DNA of 64,000 nt from assembly GCF_037126465.1 (NCBI RefSeq), contig NC_088204.1, positions 79,607,807 through 79,671,806 of the forward strand, given 5' to 3'. The position numbers and the translations under genes are program-made. Of the stretch, positions 41,026 through 53,000 are shown one piece after another; position 1 is the first letter of the stretch, and every line of letters begins with the position of its first letter. This DNA is from Ornithodoros turicata (Eukaryota; Arthropoda; Arachnida; Ixodida; Argasidae). The notes below the pieces were generated by a model. That model was not told where the DNA came from. It did no database searches and saw nothing but the letters and a program-made list of their open reading frames with translations.

Positions 41026-44000
41026 GTAAGCAGACGACACTTACGATAGCAGAAATCGGGAAAATGCGGGAAAAGGTGTTGCAGAAGACGAGGGCATGCG
41101 GGTACGAGACGTTGTTGATGCGTGGAAATGATGTAAGTGGAGGTTACGTGCGTGACAGACGAGATAAAACGACGTTTTGTGCCAAAAAAGGTGAAGCGAG
41201 AACGTTAGAGGCAAAGCAGACGACAGAAGTTCAATAAAGCCAAAGCAGAAGCAGGAGAAAAAGGAATGCAGAAGACACTAATTCATCTGCTCGCGCTGAC
41301 GCAGGTGTGGGGAATGATGCGTTAGAACTTGCATGTGTTACGAAGTTACCTGTCGTTTTTATGTTACGTGACGATAGTATACTTACTCAGAAAGAATGTG
41401 CGGCAAAAAATGTCGCAACAAGACGCGAACTAAGGTGCTCAAAATAGTGCGGATAGAAATGCATTTGAGCTTCTATGCGTAACGGACTGACCAATAAGCA
41501 TTTGTTATCGTCGCAGATGGTAGTCAGTTATTTCTTTATCTAAGCAGAAGTAGCGAATGAGCGGGAAGTGCAGGTTGCAGAAGTCACCTGCTCCAAGCGG
41601 TACAGAAGGAGATGACTGGCAGCTTACCTCTGCAACGTGGCGTTACATAGTCTTTAGAAATATGGACAGTAATTTTATTACGCGAATTAGGTTATGGGAG
41701 AACAAAATGAAACAAAGACGAAGTGGCGTGAGCGCTCTGGAGAGCAACGCTTCAGTACTGATATTCCAGCGAGGCGGTGAAATTTGGCGCGCTTTTTCAT
41801 TATGTAATCTTCCGTGATATGTGTCATGAGTTAAGGTGCGCGATTTTGTGGTCTTTCGATCTCTATATTTCTCTTAGTAAGTAATGTCTTTTTATCTAAC
41901 CTAAAAAAATACGTGACAATTTAAACGGTGAAAAATACGAGTAATGGCCTCGACGCTGTACATGAACTGGTAAAGACGCCTTTTCAAGCATAATTGCAGT
42001 TCATATAACCAAATTCACTTCTTAGTGAATAGACCAAGGCAGACCAATAGACAAAGGCAGTGCTATTGTCCCGTTTTACAAGTCTTTTCTTTATTACTTT
42101 TTTAGTAACGATAGCGGTGCTCCGTTACTTTAAAAAAGAGGTATCGATATCGGTATTTCGATACTTTTTACTCAAGTAATGAGTACAGGTATCGCGATAC
42201 CGCATTTCGGTAACAAGCGCAACACTGAAAAAAAAAGAAAAAAAAGAGAAGAACTATCGGAAAGTGAAAGCTTAATGCGTATGACTCTACCGAAGTTACC
42301 GTGACTTGGAACTATAGATGGACAGCACAGCACAGCATCGTTCATTGGTTCGCACAGACATACAGAAGAAACTTGAGTGGGAAAGAAATAGCAATCAAAT
42401 AGGTTAGTAAACAAGGAAAATAGCTAGTATCGTGACGCATTATTACTTCCCAATTCACATTTCTCGTGCCCTGACAAGGACCACACATATACATATTTAA
42501 TATCTGGACAAATTGTGTTGGTCAGGAAAACACCTTATACACACATATCCTTCACGGACAACACTCACACCATCTAGTTGTTTTTACCAACTTGTTTTTT
42601 CATTTTTGAACATTCACGTCCGATACTTAAAGTAATACGCTTTCAGGTTAAGGTTAAACGTGATCCTTACCTCCTCGCGCAGATAAAAATAAAAGCATTT
42701 GCAGCACTTCAGTGCTGGTCCGTATAATGGACGAAGATCCGCCTTTAAAGCGTGCTTTGACTGCAATACTCCCTTGTAAGGCGGGGAAGCTCGCCGCCTT
42801 CATGATCGACTGGATCGAGATTTATCGCTGCCAGCGGCTACAGCAATCAATAAAAAAAAAAAAAAATACTACACAGACAAGGGCCATTTTGATTCACATT
42901 TTTAAGCTCCTCTGGGATCGAGGACGTGAGAACCGTGGAGTCCTGCAGCTTTTATGGGTTCATCAAGCGCGTAGGTGTTCAAAGCAACGTGTCATTGTCT
43001 CTGTAGTCGGGGTTCACATTACAAGGTACACACTCCAAAGTGCTACACGTCACGATATAAAAGCCTCAGAAGAAGCCCGTTTTTTGCGATTAGCGTCCAG
43101 TGCGCCGCTTTACAGTTTGTAAATGGTGCCATACCGGGCATTTTTTTTTATGATTTGCAGAATTTTTATTATAAAGCCACGAAAGCTATACGTTGACGCG
43201 ATTTTCACGGATGGAATATGCGGCCATCCTGTAGGAAAGAGCGTATAACTACTGGACCACTAATTACCTCAAATTCATTAATTAACTTATTAAAAAGGTG
43301 TTTTCGGGTAAAAGCAACATAGCAGCCATTATTTAAATCGATCCTCTTTTTTGTTTTTAATACCCTGAAATGAGCACGCACTTTGAGATATAAATCGCCA
43401 AACGCCACACTGTGGTATGTAAATGAGGCGAAACCTAAACTACGCACTTCTCGAGTGCAAAAAAAGAGGGGGAGAGGGCGTTCGCGTCGGAGGGTCACGT
43501 GCTTTGTAGCGATCGAGCTGATTGGAATAAACGTTGATCTGTTGGCTACATAGACCGCTTTCCGGCCAAGGTAAGCGGAAAGTGATGCCGTCCCTGCGCT
43601 CGAGAAGTGCGTAGTTCTGGTTTCGCCTCATTTGCATACCAAAGTTTGGCTATTTATTTCTCAACAAACGTGCTGGTTTCGGGATTTTTAAGAAAGAGTG
43701 CGGAATCAAATAATGATTGCCTCCAATTCTGCTGTGGCGCATTTTCGCGAAAACATCGAATTAAAATGAATTTTAGGTAATTAGTCGGTCCAGCAGTTAC
43801 ATACTCTTTCCCACAAGAAGTCCGGCTGGCCGCGTAACTCGCCCGCAAAAATAGCATCTGTACTGCTCTTAAAGCTTAAAAAAAAAAACAAAAAAAAAAC
43901 TCCATACTTTACTGGTGATGTTAGTATAGCTGTTTTTTTTTTCATTTACTGTTTACTGGCAATAGACGTGCTAGTCGTCCAAAATAGGCACTGAAAGCGT

Positions 44001-47000
44001 AGATGTTTACGTCCGCACGGGAAAAGCGGGGACGGTCGTCGGCATCAGCGTATAATCCAGCACGTAATTAATGAGACTCTTCAGCACAGTGTCTCCCTAA
44101 GCGATGACGTCAGAGGCGCTGCAGTCACTTCCATTGGTTATAAGACGGCCAATCGTAACGACAGCGGACGCGGCCGTTTGCTGTAAGCTGGCAGTTTCAG
44201 TATACTAAAGGGACATCAGTGGCCTGCGTTTCCCTAAATTACTCTAATTTCCTATACGTTAACAAGATTTCTCCCAAAACCGCTATTTTGTGCGAGTCAT
44301 TTTCGTGAGTTTCCAAAATTTCTTTAAATACATGCCCCATAATTGCTACGCTTTGCGATCTCTAAATATATATATATATATACATATATAAAAGTGAAAT
44401 AATAAGACTTGGACTACAGATTACAGGAACGTTAACAAAAACTAATTTATTTAATATGCAATTTAACACATAGATTAAAAAAAGGAATGGTCGACGTTTC
44501 GACAGTGGCACTGTCTTCGTCAGGACAAAAACTTAAACAGGACAAAAAAACAAAAAGGACTTTTTGTCCTGACGAAGACAGTGCCACTGTCGAAACGTCG
44601 ACCATTCCTTTTTTTAATCTATGTGTTAAATTGCCCATTAAATAAATTAGTTTTTGTTAACGTTCCTGTAATCTGTAGTCCAAGTCTTATAATTTCACTT
44701 TTATTCAACTTCGTAGCCGTCTGATATATTAACCTATTTGTTCTATATATATATACATATATACTCTATGTTTCAGAGCGTTTTCCCCAGATTTTCCCGG
44801 AATTGCTCCAATTTGCCGCACGTCTTCGGTAATTTCTCTAATAAAACTTAATGTGCGTCGCTGAGTTGCTATAAATATATAGCACGCTTCCTGGAGTCTC
44901 CTAAATTAATTTCACTGGGTTTCCGAAAAGGGCTTTTATGACTTCTTCTGAGTCACTCTAATTTGCTAGAAATGTTTAGGAATTTCTCTGAGTATACATT
45001 TGAGTGAGACTTTCCGTACATTTTCTTACCTGCGCTAATTTGCAGAGGGAGGTGAACAAAACAGACAGCGTCCAGAACAGTAATGATATGCAGGAAACCC
45101 AACAGTCCTTCATTAATATTCACAAGCTTTCATGTATAGTAGTCTACATTTCTTCGGGTGAAGGAATGTAGACTACTACATGATTACACGATGAAGCTTG
45201 TGAATATTAAAGAAGGCTTCACTGTTGGATTTCCTGCATATCACTAGGCTAATTCGCGAAATATTATCTTTGGTTCCTTAACTAAATGTGCCCTATAATG
45301 TAATAAACATTCTTGCGAATTTCTCGAATTCTACCGCACAATTTCCTCAACGCACCGTAATTCAATGCGTATTACACCAATTAGTATGCAGTGCTTCGCT
45401 ACATATTTCTCGGACTTACCGTAAATCTTCCTAAACGGCTCTAATTTCCTAGATTTCTCTAAATTCACCGACTCCCTATATTTTTTTGAAATAACCTATG
45501 CTTTCTTAATTTCGTACAAAATACCCTAATTTTCTCCGGGTCACCCAATTTTGCTGCATATATTCTTTTGTGGATTTCATTAAATATTCCTCCATTTGAC
45601 GGGCATATCTTGCGGGTGGCTGTGACGTCGCAACAGCGAGCCCGACATTCTAGCTGGCTTTTCTGTGAAACTGAGGTCGTAAAATTTCCGCCTGAGTACC
45701 TTTATTCGTTGTACCCATTATAACGCAAAAAAAGAAAAGAAAAAGTAATCACACTAGCATCTAACTCGTTTTCCGCCGTAGTACCGACACAATGCCCGTC
45801 CACCACACCGGAAAATAACGCACTTTAGCCGACGTAGTCGGTGGAACCTTCGCGACGACGCTGAAGACCTGGAGGTGGAGGGTTCGAATGCTGCCACCGG
45901 CACTGCCGTCTCAGGTTTTCCCCCGCGGTTTCACACCGACACCGAGAAACCGTGTCGCCACGGTTCCCCGTGAAGGCGGCCCAGGACGCGTGGTAACTCC
46001 TCTGTCTCCATCTGTTCACGTCTGTATGCAGCTCATATAGCCGTAGTCGATTCGCAGTGCTCAGACCGAACTAAAAAAAAAAAAAACGGCGGACGACTAG
46101 AGAGCCTACCTACCAAGGGTCTACCACAATAGGGTCTACCTAGAATGAAGAGGACGGCCATGTATCAATCGTGGCAGAACCGCTTTGATCGTACATAGTG
46201 TACATTGTGTAACTTCTAGGCCTAAGGTATACATACATATGGTGTAGCCTATAGTCCAGGCCATGTATTGGACAATGCATTTTAGATGTATCTAGTGTTG
46301 TGCACATAGTTTATTCTGCATAGTGCCTGCGTATAGCGTGCGTTGTATAGTCATTGGGGCCTCTATAGTTCCCTGTTGCCTTCGGTTTATACCCCCTGTC
46401 ACGTGGGCAGTCTTCAATGATAATTGAAACCAATGTCCACGTGGAACATACGCGTAGCGCCACCCCGCGTGTAACGTGTCAACTTCTCCAAGAGCATTGA
46501 ATCCAATGTTCTCTGACAGGTTGACACATCACACGCTGGATGGCGCTACGCGTATGTTCAAAGACCATTAAAGACTGCCCGTGCGACAGGGGTATTGCGT
46601 TTGCGTTTCGTACAAGTTGCGTACTCCGTTCGTAATACATTTTCCCATAGCAACGACACTCTAAGAAGAAAAAAAAAAGGAGTAATTTTACTCCCTTTGG
46701 TGAATAAACGCATTGCCACAAAAGATATGACCCTTTCGGGAGTAAATGCACGGGTGTAAATGAATGTCACAGAGTGGAGACTGCATTTCACGCTCTGTTC
46801 TAAGAGTCCCAGGAACAAAATTCGTGCGCGTGCACTGAAAATACTTCGAATCAAACAGTCAGCCGTGATATATCGAGTGATATAAAATATTGCGCCATAC
46901 ATAGGGCACAGTTTGCGAAGAAAGATGCGCTGTTTTTTACTCTGTGTTGGCGGAAAATTGCTAAGTTGGCTGAGTTATACAGCTTTATGCCATCAAAGCG

Positions 47001-50000
47001 ACCAAGAGCACATATTTACGTAGACTGTTGCATTCGGAAGACGCGATTTGTGAAGTTCAGTGACAATTTGCAGTCCTGGGGAGTAAATGTCGGGGATAGG
47101 GGACTAAAATGGGGAGCAATTGCAGTCTAGGGTACTACACTCTTAAAAATGAACTTCACCGCATAGAACTCTCCTAGCCAACCATAATCTCGAATGATAT
47201 CGTTATCTGCGCTGATTTGTTGAAAACGGTAGGCGTACGCCTTTTTTGTGACAATTATGAACAGCATAAGTGTCACAAAAAAGGCGTACGCCTCCCGTTT
47301 TCAACAAATCAGGGCAGATAACGATATCATTCGAGATTATGGTTGGCTAGGAGCGTGCTATGCGGTGAAGTTCATTTTTAAGAGTGTAGAAGCTGCAATT
47401 ACTCCCTATTCTACTCCCTTTTTTTTTTCTTAGAGCGAAGAGGCTTTCGTTTCTTTCCGCTCAAGGCCACAGTTGTGCCGCGGTGCTATAGCCACGGAAT
47501 CAAGCGACGGGAAAGTCAGACCTACGCAGCCTATATACGACACTATCACATCGTCTCCCGAATATACAATCCACCCCGTCCACATATATGACGCACCGAG
47601 TAAACAATCCCCCGAGTGTCAGCTCGTATTGGATTCCCCCCCCACCGGGTGGCGTGCCGGGTGAATTTCCGTGTGTGATATTCCCACGGTAGCGGCGGTG
47701 GTATTTGCAGCCATCGAATTGAGCTTCATTAGCGGGATATCGACCCAGGCTATCCACGGGGAAATGGGATCCAAGAAGCCCCAAAACATCCACTGCCATT
47801 GTGTTCTTCCTCTTTGTTTCTCCATATTCTTCCTAATCGTTTCACAGCGTGAGGGTTAATTTCACGGAGAGAGTGAGAGAGAGAGACAGAGACAGAGGGA
47901 GAGAGAGGAAAGTGGCCTTTTGACCTTTTCCTTTCCGCGGACCATGATTAAATAAGGACTATTTATATGGCTTATGTGGAATATTTGATTGCGTATGGAA
48001 AATGGTAATTGGAACTTTTCGAGATTACAACGTGGACGACAACAGGGCAGGGGCGCCGGAACAGGGGGAGCAGGGGGAGCGATGGCTCCCCCTCATTTAC
48101 AGATGAGGTAGCACGGCTCCCCCAGTTATGTAAATTATGTTTGTAATTATATTAACATTATCTTCTCACTGACATATTCGTACACATTACTTCAGCAATG
48201 TTAGTTTAGGTCTGCTGTACAAGTATGCGCATGTCGTAATTTACCTGGAGCACGTTTTCAATTTGTGTACCACCCCTGTATTGCCTGCGCGAGCCCTCAA
48301 GGAAAATAAATGATGATGATGATGATGATACTAGCATTTTTTCCGCTCCCCCAGTGGAAAAATAGTTCCGACGCCACTGCAACAAGGAGATGACGTTAAG
48401 GAGCTTGTTTTTATGGCTATACACAGGATGTTCAAAATTAAGCTTTCACTAGCACTTCATAAATAGGCGAACAAAAGAAAACTGGCTGCTATTTTTCTGT
48501 TCCTTGAGTAAGAAACAGGTGCTACATAATTAGCAGCACCTGTTTCTTACACAAGTAGCGTAAAGTTATCATCCGGTTTCATGTGATCGCTGCGTTTGCG
48601 TAGCGCTCGTGAAAGCTTAATTTTGAACACCCTGTATGTTGTCTGTTTGTAACAGGGTGAAGCGCGAGCGAGAAATCTCAGCGTTGACGACACCAGACAA
48701 CCGTGCCTTGATATGTGAACAGGTGAAGAGAAGAGAGGGAGAGATAGGAGACATGGTGTGGGTGTCGGGCTGACTTCGCGAGAACTGCATGCGCTATACC
48801 ATTTATCTGGAACGATTTCTGGAAAGCGCAGGGAGAACGTCAGGCAGCACTGCAGGTGGTGGGATTCGACCCCGTTACCTCGCAGCCTTTACCGTGACAT
48901 TGGTCCTATAGTACATAAATCGGTCTAAGAACGGCATAAAATGTAGTGCGTCAACCGTAACGGAATTACTCCGCCACAAAAATTGCAGCGACTCCAGGTT
49001 TCGCCTATAGGGCACCTGTAAGTTTCAGTGGGGGGTGCACTACTTTTCACGGCGTCAAGTGATCCGGCTAGCTATAGCAGCCAATAAGATAATAGGCAGT
49101 TCTCAGGTTGAACACTGTGGTCGCGCTTATAAACAGTCCCTTTATTACTGTGTATTCCTCAAAGTGTTCTGCGTAATATTCTGCCCTGTGTAGTATTCTA
49201 CATGTAAAATGTTCTACGTAATATATACTCCTCCTAGCGGTATTCATGTTAAATAACACGATGATACATTTAACACACTACCACATCGCGCCTCATCCCG
49301 TCCGCGCCTCTTCCCGAATTCTTTCCCCAATTTCGGCGCCAATAGATCTCTCTTCCGAGCCATAAAGCTTCGGAGGCGCCGTTAAAATATATATATGTAT
49401 AAAAAACGCGCTCGACAACTCCTGATCCTACCCATTTTCTAACCCACGCCGGTAGCAAAATCGATTTTTCATCCATCCCATCCATGAATGGCACGACACG
49501 AGGATAAGACCCAGAAGTGGAAGAGGAGACTGTCGGTGAAAAGCCGAACACGACCTCTGTGGATACTTCTCAATGAAGGAGAGAAAGAGACCGAAACAGA
49601 AACGCAACAGCGAGCAGACGACAGAGTTGCAGGCGACACGGAGTAAATGGGATCACCTGCAGAATAACGGACTGAAAACGCGTTCCGGCACATCCACATT
49701 CATCCCGGAGAATTTGCTTTCCATACTCTCTGCATCCCGTGCTCCTCCAGTTCATTGACCTCCCTCCCACGAACGCGGATTCTGCGTTTGGTTAAGGTTT
49801 TGTTACAAATTCCGTGCAGAGCCATCGTACGTGTATCTCTCTCTCTTTGGTTCATAATCCCGTCGTCGCGCGCATACCATATTACCTGGGAAATGAATTA
49901 TAAAGGGCATTCGCTAGGTAGGTGATGTTGAAACCGAACATGGAACGATAAAGGATGAAGGGAAGGGGTATTTCGAACAGAGACTGTGCTTCTTCTGGGC

Positions 50001-53000
50001 ACCGTCCTCATCACTGGCATGGTATCTAAAGGGTTAGATATGACGTGTTAAAGGTTCATGCGAATTGTGGGTCAGCAGCCCGGGGGGGAAGAAAGGGTCC
50101 GTTCAGGCTTTTACAATCGAAGTGCACTGCATGTCCGCTGTGGAGGGGATTATGTGAATTGCTTTGAATTGCTTTGAATTCCATGTGAATGTCTTTGCTC
50201 CAGACCGGTTACAGAAATGCGAGGTTCACGAACCTCGAGGGAGGAGGAGGAGGAGGAGTGTCGTTGGGAGGAACCCGAGAGGTCTGCATGCCTGATTAGG
50301 CGGCATGTTTCTCGGGAAGGGAAAGGTGGTGGAGAGGAGGAGAGGGTGAAGTGGAAGACCGAGCGGAATCCGCTCGAGGGGAGGATAGCTGCGTCCATGG
50401 GCCGACTTCAGGGGAACTGTGCCGGCATACGCCTATTACACATCTGAGGGAAACCCAGGAAAAACCCCAGACGGCACAGCCGGCCCGCGGATTCGAACCG
50501 CGGACCTCCCAGTCTCCAAGCGCACGCGTTACCGCTGCGCCACCGGAGCTGGTCACGAACCTCGAATCTCACGTGAACCTCGCATTCCTGTAACCGGTCT
50601 GGAGCAACCAGCTCCGGTGGCGCAGCGGTAACGCGTGCGCTTGGAGACTGGGAGGTCCGCGGTTCGAATCCGCGGGCCGGCTGTGCCGTCTGGGGTTTTT
50701 CCTGGGTTTCCCTCAGATGTGTAATAGGCGTATGCCGGCACAGTTCCCCTGAAGTCGGCCCATGGACGCAGCTATCCTCCCCCCGAGCGGATTCCGCTCG
50801 GTCTTCCACTTCACCCTTTCCTCTCCTCCTCTCCACCACCTTTCCCTTCCCGAGAAACATGCCGCCTAATCAGGCAGGCAGACCTCTCGGGTTCCTCCCA
50901 ACGACACTCCTCCTCCTCCTCCTCGGTCTGGAGCAAAGATGACTTCATTCACATGATCCCCTCCGCACTCTGACAAAGCGGTCATGCACTTCGGCCGTAA
51001 AAGCCTGAACGGGCCCTTTCTTTTCCCCGGGCTGTTGACCCACAATAGACGAGTTCAGAAAATCCCAGAGTGCTTAGCGTCGCTTTGAACTGTGGGAGTT
51101 TACTAATACGAAAGAAACGGGTGGCCTCCAAATTGTTCCGATTTCTTCCATACCGGTCCATTGTCTACGACGTGTCAAGGTCAGCGAAAACGAAATGTGA
51201 AGGATTATTCTTCGTTCCCCCACTCAGTAAGCTCCCAGGATGCAAAGAGCACTGGGATTTTCTGAACTCGTCTATTCGCGTGAACCTTTAACACGTCCCT
51301 TTAAATACCATGCCAATGATGAGGATGGTGCCCAGAAGAAGAACAGTCCCTGTTCGAAATATCGGCGGATCTAGTCCTGAGGCAACTTCCTTTCCTCCTT
51401 TCCTACGGGTTCGCTGGATTTCTACCCGTCTATGGAACGATGAAGGTTATTAATGATGAGATGTTTTTTTTTAATAATTGCTTGCAGGAAAGAATGGCGG
51501 TTTTGAAGAACGATGTGTCTGGGTACAATGTCATTTAGTTGCTGGCGTCCTCAGCCAGGTTTGAACCGCAGAAAACTTGAGGTCAGCAAGCGGGGCCGTT
51601 ACAAACAGATTCACAGAAACTGGTCTTTTCTGGAAAGGATTGAAAGAGAGAGAGAGAGAGAGAAATAAAAAAGATTGTATGTCCCATTAAAAATACGCTA
51701 GTATCTATTAGGTTAGGTTAGGTTAGGTTAGGTTAGGTTAGGTTAGGCTAGGTTAGGTTAGGTTAGGCTAGGTTAGGCTAGGCTAAGCTAGGCTAGGCTT
51801 CCAGGATAGATTAAGTTAGATTAGATTTCGGTACTCAGCAGCTGCTGGTAAAGGGGCGGATCCACACCCTCGCTTTGGAGGGGGGGGCGGTTTCTCTGTT
51901 GAAGCGCGTAACTGGAGAGGGGTGAGAGGAAAAACTAATGTATGACCTAGCGTTTTAGAGGGGGCGATCGCCCCCCCCCCCCTTGGATCCGCCACTGGCT
52001 GTTAATGACGTACTGCATATGCTATCGCCACAATAAAAGTCACGCAACCGAATCTATAATATTCATATCATAAGCTGTCAACAGCCAATGTCTACACCAC
52101 TTTCCATTCCACTGTATCACCCATTGCATTTTCAATAGTCACTAAACGTACTTCGCTATGGAATGTCTTCTGTGACATTTTCAATGTTCCCACGACATCT
52201 ACATGCAATGGGCGATACAACAACAGCAACTTTCAGCAACTTTATTCTAATGATGTTCTAATGATATTCTAATGATTCTAATGATATGATATTCTAATGA
52301 TATTCTTATATCGCACACCGACACATTTCTCGCAAAGTATTTCTCTTATCTTTCGACTGGTTCTTCGCTCGCAGGTTCAGTTATCGGAGCAGCAGATCCG
52401 GGCTTTATGCAGCGCCGCTCGCGAGATCTTCCTGTCTCAACCGATGCTCCTGGAACTTGCTGCTCCTGTCAACATAGTAGGCGACATCCACGGACAGTTC
52501 AGTGATCTGCTACGACACCTGGATGCTCTCGGTTGTCCACCCAATGCAAACTACCTCTTCCTAGGGGATTATGTGGATAGGTAAGGATATATAGAGGGTG
52601 TGCGCAGATAAACCTAACCGGCATTTGCGCACTTAGCTTGTTGTCTACTTAACTGACGAACTTCCGGTGGTGCATTTATGCGTGCGAAATCTACGGCAAA
52701 AATCGTGGAAGTCATGCTCAGCGTAAAAAAATAAACAGAGCGACGAGAACGTCGGCCTCCGTGCATCAGAATAGGGCAACATGGCGGACGCAGGCGAGTT
52801 GTGTTTAGGTACCGCCAGGGGAGCTATCGGTGCAGAAACCGAAACGATGTCCCACATGGGTGCTCATCGGTAGTGCCCCTAGCGGTACCTGCACACAACT
52901 CTCCCGAGACTTCACTCCGCATTAGGCAGCGTTCACACGGGGCAACTTTTCCCCGCAACTATGAGCAATTTTAGAGTTGCTGGCAGTCGGCCGACACCGC

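Larger units (their letters stand above)
49965..51370. repeat. Large inverted repeat with head-to-head SINEs at the centre
   Basis: The outer arms pair CTTCTTCTGGGCACCGTCCTC (49990 region) with GAGGATGGTGCCCAGAAGAAG (about 51320), then run inward through matching stretches to the two SINEs that meet near 50555-50610. Arms are about 600 bases each, diverged a few percent. Only the right arm carries the insertion 51048-51272. Confidence 0.75.

Noticed and set aside
49270..49770. Overlapping minus-strand ORFs as a gene
   Set aside because: Three frames are open at once. They lie in PP1-like intron 1 and show no domain or splice signals.
50600..50690. tRNA gene at the head of the right central SINE
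   Set aside because: Same reason: tRNA-derived promoter of a dispersed SINE with many relatives in the window.
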